The notes: generated from the letters alone by a model not told the origin. 64,000 bases of DNA from UBA1479 sp048263775 (GCA_048263775.1 JBLXDU010000007.1:186001-250000); one strand, 5' to 3'; positions 1-9,277 are shown, numbered from the stretch's first letter. Translations and numbers: made by a program.

Positions 1-6
1 TCCCCG

Positions 7-2094
7 ATGACCGGTTCCCGCGCTAAGCGCCCGGTTTCGGTATCGCGGCTGGCTGCCTTCGCGGTGGCGCCGTTGTTGCTGATCACCCCGTTAAGCCATC
101 CGCAGGCCCAGGCGCCCGCGGCGGATGCGCCGGCGGCCCTGCTGCCGGGCGCACAACCGCCTGTTGCTGAGCCGGTGGCCCTGCAGCCGCCGTCCGCGTT
201 GGCGCCGCCGCAAGCCCTGAAACCACAGGCACCCGCAGCCCCCGTTCAGCCCCCGGCGGGCCTAGGGGCGGCCCGGCCAGCGCCGGGCGCGCCTTCGGGC
301 GGTGAACCGGGTGTCCAGGTCGATACCCTGGATAAAGTCGATCCGGAGACGGCGGGCGTCATCGGCCCCGACGAAGGCGGACTGGGTTTCGATCTCTGGC
401 AGGGTGCGGACCGCGCCTATGTCGCGGCCCTGATGACGAACTTGCCCGTGCGGGCACCTTCGCCGGTGATGCGCGCATTGATGCGCCGGTTGCTGTTGAC
501 CGCGGCTCAGCCCCCCGCCTTGGCCAAACCGGCTGAGGGCGACGGCACGGATGCGGCCAAGACGAAACCGGTCAGTCTGATTACCCTGCGCGTGCAACAG
601 CTTGCCGCCATGGGTGACGTCGCCGGGGTTGGCGACCTGCTGGCGGCGATTCCCGGCAGCATCACCGATCCGGCCTTGCTGCAGGTTGAAGCCAACGCCC
701 GTTTCCTGGCCAATGACAATGCCCGCGCCTGCGGCATCACGGCGCATCAAATTCAGGCAGGCGGGGGACCTTACTGGCAGAAGGCGATGATTTTCTGCCA
801 GATCCTGGCCGGGGAGCCGGAAAAGGCGGAAATCGGCATTTCCATGCTCAACGAACTGGGGGCAAGGGACCCGGCGTTCTATGCCCTGAGCGACCGCCTG
901 TTGGGCGGCACGACCGGGGAACTGACCACGGTGACCGAAGCCGATGGCCTGTTGTTGGCCATGGCGCGGGCGGCCAAAACCCCGTTGCCGGCCGACGCCA
1001 CGCGGTCAGACCGTCCGGGCGTGCTGCGCGCTATCGCCGTCAACCCAAACGTGGGGCCGGATATCCGCCTGGAAGCCGCCGAGCGTGCCGAGGCCGCCGG
1101 CGCCCTTGATACGGAAGCCCTGCGACAGCTCTATTCCAGCGTCACCTTCGACCCGGGCGACCTCAAACGCTCGTTGTCGCGGGCCGACGAAATCGGCGGG
1201 CCCGTCGCTCGCGCGCTGCTCTACCATTCCGCCCTGTCGCAGACCGTGCCGACGGCCCAGGCCGAGATCATCGACAAGGCGCTCAAGATTGCCGTCGGCG
1301 AAGGCCGCTATGGCGCCGCCGCGCGGGTGTTTCATCCGCTGGTATCGAAAATTCCACCGTCGGCGGACCTGTTGTGGTTCGCCCCGGACGCAGTGCGTCT
1401 GATGCTGTCGACGGATGATCCCACGGGTGCCGAAGCCTGGTTCAAGCTGCTGCAGGCGAGTGCATTGTTCCAGGACGACAGTCGCAACCTGCTGATCCGC
1501 ATGACGCCGCTGGTCCGACTGGTCGGCACCATGGGGCTGGAGAACGAGCCCCGCGACCTAAGCGTCTGGTGGCGTTCGATCGCGGGCGAGAAAGACGCAG
1601 CCCGCCGGGCGGCGCTGCTCTATGCGCTGCTGGATGGTCTGGGCGAGGATGTGCCGCTCGACGCTTGGCAGGCGATGGGGCCGGTGATCGGCCATGCCTC
1701 GGCGGAAACGGTCCATCCGGCGCTGTGGTTCCGCCTGCTGTCCGTGACCGACAAGGTGGCGGCATGGACCGCCGAACGCGAAGCCCGTGAAACCGCCGCT
1801 GAATCTTCGACAGTCCTTGACGCGGCGCAGGCAGCGCCGACGGGCGAGCCCATGCGTGAGGCGCAACTGGGCACAACCGACGTACTGCCGGCACCCGCCG
1901 TGGCCGATGAAACGGTTCTGCCGCCCCATCGTGGCGAGGTCATCCTGATGGTGTTGGCGGCGATCGGCGACGGCGGCACGGCGCGGGCTCAGGCCCAGGT
2001 TCTGCGTCAGGCGGTGATCAGCTTGCGCGCCATTGGCCTTGATCAGGAAGCCCATGACCTGGCGCTGGAGGCGGCGCTCGCGGCGGGCCTGTAA
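7..2094 (+). CDS. Large exported protein of unknown function, upstream of xerD
   Basis: A 695-residue protein with a basic N-terminus followed by a hydrophobic stretch (residues about 16-31, AAFAVAPLLLITPL) that reads as a signal peptide. Next comes a very Pro/Ala-rich linker to about residue 105 and then a long helical Ala/Leu-rich body resembling a tetratrico-like or solenoid fold. I recognise no catalytic motif. Similar long proteins upstream of xerD in alphaproteobacteria have been given vague names such as antifreeze glycopeptide polyprotein, which probably only reflect the Ala/Pro composition. The start lies 7 bases from the window edge, so an earlier start outside the window cannot be excluded. 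It is codirectional with xerD and only about 32 bases before it, so the two may be cotranscribed. A periplasmic location is inferred. Confidence 0.75.
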   Translation: MTGSRAKRPVSVSRLAAFAVAPLLLITPLSHPQAQAPAADAPAALLPGAQPPVAEPVALQPPSALAPPQALKPQAPAAPVQPPAGLGAARPAPGAPSGGEPGVQVDTLDKVDPETAGVIGPDEGGLGFDLWQGADRAYVAALMTNLPVRAPSPVMRALMRRLLLTAAQPPALAKPAEGDGTDAAKTKPVSLITLRVQQLAAMGDVAGVGDLLAAIPGSITDPALLQVEANARFLANDNARACGITAHQIQAGGGPYWQKAMIFCQILAGEPEKAEIGISMLNELGARDPAFYALSDRLLGGTTGELTTVTEADGLLLAMARAAKTPLPADATRSDRPGVLRAIAVNPNVGPDIRLEAAERAEAAGALDTEALRQLYSSVTFDPGDLKRSLSRADEIGGPVARALLYHSALSQTVPTAQAEIIDKALKIAVGEGRYGAAARVFHPLVSKIPPSADLLWFAPDAVRLMLSTDDPTGAEAWFKLLQASALFQDDSRNLLIRMTPLVRLVGTMGLENEPRDLSVWWRSIAGEKDAARRAALLYALLDGLGEDVPLDAWQAMGPVIGHASAETVHPALWFRLLSVTDKVAAWTAEREARETAAESSTVLDAAQAAPTGEPMREAQLGTTDVLPAPAVADETVLPPHRGEVILMVLAAIGDGGTARAQAQVLRQAVISLRAIGLDQEAHDLALEAALAAGL

Positions 2095-2126
2095 CCCCGG
2101 CGGAAACTCGCGAAGGGAGGCAACTC

Positions 2127-3041
2127 CTGTCCCGTTACATCAGCCTATTTCTCGATATGCTGGCCGCCGAAAGAGGTGCCGCCCGCAATACGATCGAATC
2201 CTATGGCCGGGACCTGGACGACTTCGCGTCGTTCTGCGCCCGGCGCAAGACGGCCGCCGACATGGCCGGCCCGGATGACGTCACGGCCTATATGAAACGC
2301 CTGTCGGGTGCCGGCATGGCGGCCAGCACTCAGGCCCGGCGGTTGTCGGCCCTGCGCCAGTTCTTTCGCTTCCTGCAAGCGGAACGCATCCGCGACGACG
2401 ATCCGACACAGGCTGTTGATGCGCCGCGTCAGGCGCGCTCTCTGCCCAAATACCTGAGTGAGGAAGAGGTCGAACGCCTGCTGACCGCGGCCCGCGAACG
2501 GCCCGGTGCTGACGGCCTGCGCACGGCGGCCTTACTGGAAGTGCTTTACGCCACGGGTCTTCGCGTGTCGGAACTGGTCGGCCTGCCCATGGCGGCGGTC
2601 GCCCGCGACGGACGGGTGCTGATCGTGCGCGGCAAGGGCGGGAAGGAACGCATGGTGCCCATCGGTGGCCCGGCGCGCGATGCGTTAGGCGATTACCTGG
2701 CCGTGCGCGACGGGTTTTTGGGCAAGGACAAGGATGCGCGGGCGGCCTTCCTGTTTCCGTCCCGTGCGCAACAGGGCCATCTGACGCGCGCCCGCTTCGG
2801 GCAGATTCTCAAGGAACTGGCGGTTGTCGCCGGCATTCCGCCGAAACGGGTGTCACCGCACGTCCTGCGTCATTCCTTTGCCAGTCATCTGTTGGCACAC
2901 GGCGCCGATCTGCGGTCCTTACAGCAGATGCTGGGCCATGCAGACATCTCGACCACGCAGATCTACACCCATGTCCAGGAAGAGCGCCTGAAGGCGTTGG
3001 TTGACCAGGCCCACCCCCTGGCCAAGGCCCCCCTGGATTAA
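2127..3041 (+). CDS. xerD: Site-specific tyrosine recombinase XerD, probable CTG start
   Basis: Chromosome-dimer resolution recombinase acting at dif with XerC and FtsK. The N-terminal SAM-like core-binding domain (AARNTIESYGRDL) is followed by the catalytic domain with all expected residues: Arg in ATGLRVSELVGL, Lys in VRGKGGKERMVPI, HxxR in HVLRHSFASHLLAHG, and the second His and Tyr in LGHADISTTQIYTHV. The sequence LGHADISTTQ is more typical of XerD than XerC. The first in-frame ATG (2157) would cut off the usual opening helix. A strong ribosome site GGGAGG at 2115-2120 sits 6 bases before an in-frame CTG at 2127, which gives 304 residues beginning SRYISLFLDMLAAERG, as expected for the family. 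I therefore place the start at 2127, by inference. It converges with the DUF2189-like gene. Confidence 0.93.
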   Translation: MSRYISLFLDMLAAERGAARNTIESYGRDLDDFASFCARRKTAADMAGPDDVTAYMKRLSGAGMAASTQARRLSALRQFFRFLQAERIRDDDPTQAVDAPRQARSLPKYLSEEEVERLLTAARERPGADGLRTAALLEVLYATGLRVSELVGLPMAAVARDGRVLIVRGKGGKERMVPIGGPARDALGDYLAVRDGFLGKDKDARAAFLFPSRAQQGHLTRARFGQILKELAVVAGIPPKRVSPHVLRHSFASHLLAHGADLRSLQQMLGHADISTTQIYTHVQEERLKALVDQAHPLAKAPLD

Positions 3042-3063
3042 GCGGAGAGGGGCAATCTATCCC

Positions 3064-3885
3064 TCAGGGCGGCGCGACCGCGCGGCGGTAGAGATGCCAG
3101 GTGGCGTGGCCCAGAACCGGGAGAACCAAGAACAGGCCGATCAATCCGGACAGCAGGGCGAGGGCGATCATGGCGGCGATGGTGGCGCACCAGATCGCCA
3201 TTACCCGTGGGTTCAGGGCGACGAACCGGACGCTGGTCAGCATCGCCGTGATAAAATCGACATCGCGATGAAACAGCATCGGGATGGAAATGACCGAATA
3301 GGAAAACACTGCAAAAGCGATGAGCGCCCCGGCTGCATTGCCGACCATCAGGAACAGCCAGCCCGACGGCGTGGTGAAGATGTCATAGATCAGTTCGCGG
3401 AATCCGAAGAACTGGAACCCCATGAAGCCGAAGGACAGCAGGGCGGCGATGTCCATCCAGAAGAACAGGGAGAACCCGGTGACCAGCGCCATCCACCCCA
3501 GTTCACGGCTGAACATCGATTTCACACTTCCCAGCACGATGCCCCAACTGAGCACAGAACCCCCGTCCGGGGCAGGGGCTTCCAGGCGCTTGCTGATCAC
3601 GTAGAAGCCGCTGGCGATGAAAGGTGCGATCAGGGCAAATCCCGCGGCCAGGGGGTAGACCAGATACGGCAGTTCGAAGGCGACTAGCATCAGAATCAGC
3701 AGCCAGCCGCCGAGCGCATAAATTCCCGCGAAAAAGATGTCATAGGTGGGGGCTGCCCGGAAATCCCGCAAGCCCAGGGCGAGAACGTCGATCAGGTCGT
3801 TGACGCCGACCCGGTTCACCTGCGGCGGCGGCGGGCGGGTTCCCCGGGGGGCGGTCGGCGCGGCGTCGACGCTGGGGCCGGTCAT
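3064..3885 (-). CDS. DUF2189-like integral membrane protein
   Basis: A 273-residue membrane protein. After a Pro-rich N-terminus (TAPRGTRPPPPQVNRV) there is a conserved cytosolic segment, DVLALGLRDFRAAP, then about six hydrophobic spans arranged as in the DUF2189 family, with the characteristic SFGFMGFQFFG and the LPVLGHATWHLYRRAV ending that many DUF2189 proteins share. Function is unknown for the family. The open frame extends upstream to 4104, but I choose the ATG at 3885 because AAGGAT lies at proper distance and the extension has no family-like sequence. It stands alone, convergent with xerD. Confidence 0.82.
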   Translation of the reverse strand: MTGPSVDAAPTAPRGTRPPPPQVNRVGVNDLIDVLALGLRDFRAAPTYDIFFAGIYALGGWLLILMLVAFELPYLVYPLAAGFALIAPFIASGFYVISKRLEAPAPDGGSVLSWGIVLGSVKSMFSRELGWMALVTGFSLFFWMDIAALLSFGFMGFQFFGFRELIYDIFTTPSGWLFLMVGNAAGALIAFAVFSYSVISIPMLFHRDVDFITAMLTSVRFVALNPRVMAIWCATIAAMIALALLSGLIGLFLVLPVLGHATWHLYRRAVAPP

Positions 3886-4015
3886 GCGCTTATCCTTCCA
3901 GACTCGCATCCATCGAGCCGTGTCTAATAACCATATAAAAAATGTGGATTGATGTCGACGAAGATCGGCGGACAGACACAGGATAAATGGTGAAGGAAGG
4001 AACGGGGGGCGCTTG

Positions 4016-5347
4016 TCAGCCTTCCGCCGCCACCTTCTCGACCAGCCAGCGCGCCGTGCGCAGCAAGCGCGCGTCATCGTTTCGCGCGCTGACCAACTGA
4101 ACACCGATGGGCATGCTGTTGGCCCCCTGCATCAGGGGAATGGTCACCGCCGGTACACCCAGGTACGTCCAGGTTGAGCAGAACACCGGGTCCCCCGTTG
4201 CATCCAGGCCCTTGGGCGCTTCGCCGCAGGTCGCCGGGGTCAGGATGGCGTCGAATTCCTCGCCCAGGCTTTTCACCCAGCCGGCCAAGTGAACCCGCAT
4301 GTCGACGCATTCATTGAAATCGACGGCCGTGACCGTCTTGCCTTCCTCGATCATGGCGCGCAGCACGTCGCTCAACTTGTCTTCGCCGCGGGCCACGTAT
4401 CCGGACAGGTAGCGCACCAGATCGGCACACATGATCTTGCGCAGGTTGTCGACGGCGCCATTGAAGGGATCGGGCAGGGTGACTTCTTCGCATTGATCGC
4501 CAAGGAACTCGCGCAGTTCTTCGAACGCTTCCTGGGCATCCGGTTCCGCGCGGTCCCAGACCGGGGATTTGACGAAGGCGAAGCGAGGTTCGATGGGGGG
4601 CTCTTGGCGGGTGATCTCCGACAGGCGCGGGGCGGCGGCCGACTTGGTGTCCGGATCGGCCGGATCGTGGCCGATCAGACAATCGCTGATCAGGGCGGCG
4701 TCTTCCAGGGTCCGGGCGAACACGCCGACGTGGTCGAGGGTTCGCGACAGGGCCAGGGCGCCGGCGCGGGAAATTCGTCCATGCGTCGGCTTGAAGCCGA
4801 CGACACCGCAGAACGACGCCGGGCGAATGACGGACCCATTGGTTTGTGAGCCGATCGCCAAGGGCACCATACCCGCCGCGACGGCAGCGGCGGAACCGCT
4901 GGACGAGCCGCCCGGGGTGCGTTCCGGATCGTGCGGGTTGCGGGTCTTGCCGGGGGAATAGACGGCCAGTTCCGTGGTCACGGTCTTGCCCATGATCACG
5001 GCACCGGCGGCCCTCAACAGGCGGACGGCGGCGCTGTCGTCATCGGGAAGACGGCCCTTGGACAGCACGGTGCCGTTTTCCGTGGGCAGGTCCGCCGTGT
5101 CGAAGATGTCCTTGATGCCGACGGGAATGCCGTGCAGGGGGCCGGTCGGCGCACCACTGGCATGCAGTTCGTCGCAATGGGCGGCCTGGCGGCGGGCGAA
5201 GTCCGGGTCGAGATGCGCCCAGGCGCCGATGGCGTCTTCTTTCGCTTCGATCCGCGAAAGACAGGCCTCGACCAGTTCCGTGGAGGTGATCTCGCCCCGT
5301 TCGATCATCCCAACCAATTGGGATGCGCCCAAATCCGCCAAATCCAT
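4016..5347 (-). CDS. Amidase signature family hydrolase
   Basis: A 443-residue cytosolic amidase of the Ser-cisSer-Lys class, hydrolysing a carboxylic amide. The catalytic Lys is in GIKDIFDTADLPTENG, the Gly/Ser-rich stretch is GGSSSGSAAAVAAGM, and the nucleophile region is SQTNGSVIRPASFCGVVGFK. The C-terminal TYLGVPAVTIPLM and MPIGVQLVS are family-typical. The frame is open further upstream to 5566, but that portion is low-complexity antisense-like sequence over the neighbouring small gene, so I start at the ATG at 5347 (MDLADLGASQLVGMI), with AGGA about 9 bases before. It lies downstream of a TRAP carboxylate transporter and a small membrane protein on the same strand. It may process a substrate or product of that transporter, but no specificity can be read from sequence. 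Confidence 0.9.
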   Translation of the reverse strand: MDLADLGASQLVGMIERGEITSTELVEACLSRIEAKEDAIGAWAHLDPDFARRQAAHCDELHASGAPTGPLHGIPVGIKDIFDTADLPTENGTVLSKGRLPDDDSAAVRLLRAAGAVIMGKTVTTELAVYSPGKTRNPHDPERTPGGSSSGSAAAVAAGMVPLAIGSQTNGSVIRPASFCGVVGFKPTHGRISRAGALALSRTLDHVGVFARTLEDAALISDCLIGHDPADPDTKSAAAPRLSEITRQEPPIEPRFAFVKSPVWDRAEPDAQEAFEELREFLGDQCEEVTLPDPFNGAVDNLRKIMCADLVRYLSGYVARGEDKLSDVLRAMIEEGKTVTAVDFNECVDMRVHLAGWVKSLGEEFDAILTPATCGEAPKGLDATGDPVFCSTWTYLGVPAVTIPLMQGANSMPIGVQLVSARNDDARLLRTARWLVEKVAAEG

Positions 5348-5385
5348 GGTGCCGGTTCCTAAAGGTATGCCAAACCCGCGATGGT

Positions 5386-5592
5386 TCAGTCTGATGTGGT
5401 CTTCTTCAAGGTGGAGTCCCAAAGGTCGTAGAGGACCAGGGCCAGCACGCCGAGGCTGATGACCCAGAACGGCAGCCCGCCCCAGAACCCGGCGAAGCCG
5501 TGGGAGATGCCCCAGGCAAGGCCGAGGACGAAGGCCGCCACCATTGCGGTGCCGAGGATGCCGCAAAATTGTTCGAATACCCTTGATCTCAT
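5386..5592 (-). CDS. Small two-span membrane protein
   Basis: A 68-residue protein with two hydrophobic segments (about residues 11-30, ILGTAMVAAFVLGLAWGISH, and 38-56, GLPFWVISLGVLALVLYDLW) and a charged C-terminus. AGGAG is 10 bases before the ATG. It sits between dctM and the amidase on the same strand, so it is probably part of the same transcript. No family is recognised. It may be an accessory of the TRAP system, or unrelated. Confidence 0.65.
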   Translation of the reverse strand: MRSRVFEQFCGILGTAMVAAFVLGLAWGISHGFAGFWGGLPFWVISLGVLALVLYDLWDSTLKKTTSD

Positions 5593-5655
5593 GATCGGTT
5601 CACTCCTGAAATCCTGGCTTGGATCGCCCTTGTTTTGGTTTCGCTCATGCCGGCG

Positions 5656-7023
5656 TTACGGGATGTACTTGCCGAAGAAGTAATCGGGCAGGAACAGCGC
5701 GATCCCCGGGTACTGATACATCAGAACCATGACGGCGATGACGATGGCCAGGTACGGCATGATGCCCCTGAAGATTTCCATCAATTCGACGGCCTTGCCC
5801 ATCACCCCTTTTAGATAATAGGCGGACATCGCCATGGGTGGGGTGAGGAACGACGTCTGCAGGTTGAGGGCAACCAGCATGGCGAAGAAGTAAGGATTGA
5901 CGTCGAAGGTCTTCAGCATGGGCAGGAAAATCGGCACGAAGATGATCAGAATTTCCGACCATTCCAGGGGCCAGCCCAGCAGGAAGATGATCACCTGGAC
6001 CAGGATCAGGAACTGCCAGGGCTCCAGGTTGAAGCCGAGGATGAAGTGTTCGATGATTTCGTGCCCGCCTAGATAAGAGAACACCGAGGCGAAGGTCCAG
6101 GACCCGACGAACAGCCAGCAGACCATGGCTGTCGCCTTGGCGGTCAGGTAGACGGATTCCTTGAGCATCTGCCACGTCAGGGAGCGGTATAGGCCCGCCA
6201 GGACGATGCCGCCGAAGGCCCCCATGGCGGCGGCTTCCGCCGGCGTCGCCAGACCGCCCAGGATCGAGCCGAGAACCAACAGGATCAGCGCCGTCAGCGG
6301 CACGAAGGACGTCAATAGCTGCCAATAGACGATATGCCGGGGCGGCACGTCTTCGGCCCGCGGTTTCGGCGCGATGGACGGATTGATCATCACGCGGATG
6401 ATGACGTAGAGAATGTAGGATCCCGCAAGCAGGAAGCCGGGGAAAATCGCGGCGGCGTAGAGACGCAGCGGCGACAGTTCGGCGATCGCCGCATAGACGA
6501 TCAGCATGATCGACGGTGGGATCAAAATCCCCAGCGTGCCGCCGGCGCAGATCACGCCGGATGCGAAGCTCTTGTCATAATTCGCCTTGGCCATGGCCGG
6601 AAACGCCAGCAATCCCATCAGGGTCACGACGGCGCCGACGATCCCGCTGGCCGTCGAGAACACGGCGCAGGTGATCAGGGCGGCGATGGCCATGGAGCCC
6701 GGCAGGTTCCGCGCCGCCATCTGCAGTGCGTAAAACAGCTTGTTGACGATGTTGGCGCGTTCGACCACGTAGCCCATGAACAGGAACAACGGAATGGCGA
6801 CCAGCGTGTCGTTCTCCATCACCGAGTAGGTGTTCTGGTTCAAAAGGTAGAAGATCTTGTTGTTAAAGATGTCGGCGAAGGTCGTGATGCTGCCGGCTTC
6901 GTAATAGGCGAAATAGCCAAAACCAACGCCCATGGCGAGCAAGGTGAAGGCCACCGGGAATCCGAGCAGGACCATCACAATGAAAAGCGACAACATCAAA
7001 ATCGCTACTTCGGGGTTCGTCAT
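5656..7023 (-). CDS. dctM: TRAP transporter large permease (DctM type)
   Basis: A 455-residue polytopic inner-membrane protein, the 12-span ion-coupled channel subunit of a tripartite ATP-independent periplasmic transporter. It has the family start (LLGFPVAFTLLAMGVGFGYF), the GGTLGILIPPSIMLIVYAAI motif and the LATPAEAAAMGAFGG motif that are near-invariant in DctM. It uses the sodium gradient to take up an organic acid delivered by the binding protein (family knowledge). The order dctP-dctQ-dctM on the minus strand is a complete three-part system, and dctM begins 50 bases after dctQ ends. The ribosome site (GGAG) is about 12 bases from the ATG, somewhat distant. Confidence 0.95.
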   Translation of the reverse strand: MTNPEVAILMLSLFIVMVLLGFPVAFTLLAMGVGFGYFAYYEAGSITTFADIFNNKIFYLLNQNTYSVMENDTLVAIPLFLFMGYVVERANIVNKLFYALQMAARNLPGSMAIAALITCAVFSTASGIVGAVVTLMGLLAFPAMAKANYDKSFASGVICAGGTLGILIPPSIMLIVYAAIAELSPLRLYAAAIFPGFLLAGSYILYVIIRVMINPSIAPKPRAEDVPPRHIVYWQLLTSFVPLTALILLVLGSILGGLATPAEAAAMGAFGGIVLAGLYRSLTWQMLKESVYLTAKATAMVCWLFVGSWTFASVFSYLGGHEIIEHFILGFNLEPWQFLILVQVIIFLLGWPLEWSEILIIFVPIFLPMLKTFDVNPYFFAMLVALNLQTSFLTPPMAMSAYYLKGVMGKAVELMEIFRGIMPYLAIVIAVMVLMYQYPGIALFLPDYFFGKYIP

Positions 7024-7072
7024 TCTATAACGTGCTCCGTCTCACCAATACGTCGGTGTGTAATTATGAGAA

Positions 7073-7654
7073 TCAGGCCTGCGCCTTGGCGGCAGCGGCC
7101 TGCTGTTGCAGCAAGATGTCTTCGGTTTCCTGGGCGTCCTTGAGACGCGGCAGCCAACGGCCCGACTTGATCGCAAGATAACAGCGCATGCATTCGGCGA
7201 TGCCCTGAATGATGAACAGGCCGGCGGCCAGCGGGATCAGGGTCTTGAAGAAATAGATTTGGATGCGGGCCGGGCTGTTCCAGCTGACTTCCTTGTAACG
7301 CCATGAATCGGCAGCGATTTCCGCGCCGTACCAGGCCAGGGCCAGCATGCCCGGGAAAAAGAAGCAAAAGTACAAAATCAAATCAATGCGCGCCTGCCAG
7401 CGGACCGAAAGCAGGCGATAGACCACATCCGCCCGCACATGAGTGTCTTGGGCAAGGGCATATGGCCCGGCCATCAGGAACAAGGCGCCGTACATCTGAA
7501 CCATCATGTCGAAGGCCCAAACAGTCGGGGCATTCAGGACATAACGGACGAACACCTCATAGGCGACCGACAGGGTGAGGATCAAAATGCACCAACCAAA
7601 GGTGCGCCCGACCCAGATGCTCAATTCTTCAATGGCATGGATAGTTTTTATCAC
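7073..7654 (-). CDS. dctQ: TRAP transporter small permease (DctQ type)
   Basis: A 193-residue membrane protein with four hydrophobic spans and the DctQ signatures FVRYVLNAPTVWAFD and TFGWCILILTLSVAYEV. It begins with GTG at 7654. It pairs with DctM to form the membrane part of the TRAP transporter. The C-terminal tail is Ala/Gln-rich (LLQQQAAAAKAQA). It is separated from dctP by about 100 bases that include a stable hairpin, which fits a transcript in which the binding-protein message is made or kept in excess. Confidence 0.93.
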   Translation of the reverse strand: MIKTIHAIEELSIWVGRTFGWCILILTLSVAYEVFVRYVLNAPTVWAFDMMVQMYGALFLMAGPYALAQDTHVRADVVYRLLSVRWQARIDLILYFCFFFPGMLALAWYGAEIAADSWRYKEVSWNSPARIQIYFFKTLIPLAAGLFIIQGIAECMRCYLAIKSGRWLPRLKDAQETEDILLQQQAAAAKAQA

Positions 7655-7689
7655 GGCTTGGTTTCCCGCCCTTGATGTCTCAGATATGT

Positions 7690-7717
7690 GAGGGACAGCC
7701 GATTAAGGCTGCCCCTC
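7690..7717 (-). promoter_or_regulatory. Intercistronic hairpin between dctP and dctQ
   Basis: On the minus strand GAGGGGCAGCC (7707-7717) pairs with GGCTGTCCCTC (7690-7700) around a 6-base loop: 11 pairs with one G-U. No T run follows it. Placed directly after the binding-protein stop and before dctQ, it is likely a 3'-end stabiliser or partial attenuator that raises dctP message over the permease messages, as is known in many binding-protein operons. The role is inferred. Confidence 0.6.
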
Positions 7718-7759
7718 AATACCTACTTTTCCGGATTGATCCCAGATGAAAGGATCAGA

Positions 7760-8866
7760 TCAACCGAAGTGATGCTTGTAGGCCAGCTCGTAATCGGGCT
7801 GGTTCAGCAGCAGATAGCCCATGACCTTCTTGGCGTAGGCCTTCTGCGAGGCAACGACCTTGGCGAAGAACGGATCTTCGTCGGAGATCTGCTTCACGAT
7901 CACATCCCAGGCCTTCAACTGTTCGGCCATGATGGATTCGGGCGTCCGGTAGACATTGACGCCGTGCTTTTCCTTCAGCGCGACCAAGTCGTCGGCGTAA
8001 CGGAGCGTGTTGTTCCAGTAGAAGTTGGAGTTTTCCGCTTCCGACGCATATTCCAGGATCGCCTGGAGTTCCTTCGACAGGGAATCGAACTTCTTCTTAT
8101 TGAAGGTGATTTCGAAGCATTCCTGCGACTGGTGGAAGCTGGCCAGATGGTAGTGCTTGGAAACGTCCTGCATCCCGAAGTCTTTGTCCGAGGTCGGGTT
8201 GTTGAACTCGGCCGCGTCGATCAGGCCGCTCTTCATGGCGGGCTGAATTTCGCCGCCCGGCAACTGAACGACCGACATGCCCATTTCCTGCAAGACGTTG
8301 GCGGCCAAGCCGACGGTGCGGTACTTGAGGCCCTTCATCTGGGAGGCGTCTTTCATTTCCTCCTTGAACCAACCAAAGGGCTGTGCGGGCATCGGGCTGT
8401 TGAAGAAGCTGACCAGGTTCAGGCCGAGGCCGGACATCAATTCTTCAAACAGGGCCTTGCCGCCGCCGTAGTGGATCCAGCCGAGCATTTCCTGCGCCGA
8501 CCAGCCGAAGCAGGGGCCGGTACCGAACAGGGAAGCGGCTTTCGACTTGGAATACCAATAAGCCGGCACGTAGTGGGCGCCGTCGAGAACGCCACGATGG
8601 ACGGCGTCCTGCATCTGGCTGGTCTTCACGACCGAGTTGACGGACAGCAGGTCGAGCTTCAGGCCCTTGCCGGCCATCGCGTTGACGCGTTCGACATAGC
8701 TTTTGGCATTTTCAAGGAAGATGCCACCGCCCCAGGCGGCCTGAATTTTCAGAACCGTGGGGGCTGCCGTCGCGATGTTCGGCATGGCAAGAGTAGCAGC
8801 AGTCGCTCCGGCGGCAACGGCGCCGCCTTTAAGGAACTTACGCCGGTTCACTTTCGTGGTCGTCAT
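7760..8866 (-). CDS. dctP: TRAP transporter substrate-binding protein (DctP/TakP type), Tat-exported
   Basis: A 368-residue periplasmic solute receptor. The N-terminus carries a twin-arginine signal (NRRKFLKGG followed by AAGATAATLAMPNIATAA), so it is exported folded by Tat. The mature part resembles the TakP branch of DctP proteins, which bind 2-oxo acids and related monocarboxylates: LPGGEIQPAMKSGLIDAAEF and the region around YRTVGLAANVLQEMG with the family Arg that salt-bridges the substrate carboxylate. The ligand here is not determined. The ribosome site GGGAGG is excellent. It is first in the TRAP operon, with a 400-base upstream region containing dyads. Confidence 0.93.
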   Translation of the reverse strand: MTTTKVNRRKFLKGGAVAAGATAATLAMPNIATAAPTVLKIQAAWGGGIFLENAKSYVERVNAMAGKGLKLDLLSVNSVVKTSQMQDAVHRGVLDGAHYVPAYWYSKSKAASLFGTGPCFGWSAQEMLGWIHYGGGKALFEELMSGLGLNLVSFFNSPMPAQPFGWFKEEMKDASQMKGLKYRTVGLAANVLQEMGMSVVQLPGGEIQPAMKSGLIDAAEFNNPTSDKDFGMQDVSKHYHLASFHQSQECFEITFNKKKFDSLSKELQAILEYASEAENSNFYWNNTLRYADDLVALKEKHGVNVYRTPESIMAEQLKAWDVIVKQISDEDPFFAKVVASQKAYAKKVMGYLLLNQPDYELAYKHHFG

Positions 8867-9277
8867 GTGTTTCCTCCCAATTAATAATCAGCGGACAACC
8901 ACCATCCGCCGATGGGTATAATTTGCGCGATATTCGCGCGTTTAATGAACAGCCCAAGACGTCGTGTTGATTTTTTTTGCAATCCCCCGGGCCCGGTTAC
9001 AACCGCTCCCGTACCATTAATGGCGGGGAACCGTTATATCCTGTTGGGAATCTTCCCAATACGCAACGCGAAGGCAAGGCTTTTTCCCTGTAGGACTTTT
9101 CCTGCGGACGATCCGACAGGGATTCCAAGAGGGGGCATTTCAGGCAGGCAAATCAGGATTCCGGGCCGCGTACGGCGGGAAATCGTGGTCCAGAGCAGCT
9201 CGCACGGCCGCCGTCGCCGCGATTGCGGGGGGCGGGGGGTTTTTCACGATACGGAATAGCGCGCTGATTACAGTGCC
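8867..9277. promoter_or_regulatory. Upstream region of the TRAP operon with three dyads
   Basis: This 411-base stretch holds no credible gene; the open frames in it have no coding character. It contains three near-perfect inverted repeats: GCGCGA-N3-TCGCGC at 8925-8939, the 10-base palindrome CCATTAATGG at 9014-9023, and TTGGGAA-N2-TTCCCAA at 9044-9059. The first lies 59-73 bases upstream of dctP, between a weak -35-like TTAAAC and a -10-like TTATAC with 18-base spacing on the minus strand. That is a position where a repressor would block transcription. The promoter assignment is tentative. Confidence 0.4.

Noticed and set aside
8912..9259. 115-residue frame upstream of dctP
   Set aside because: No ribosome site, no recognisable fold, and it overlaps the dyads and promoter region.
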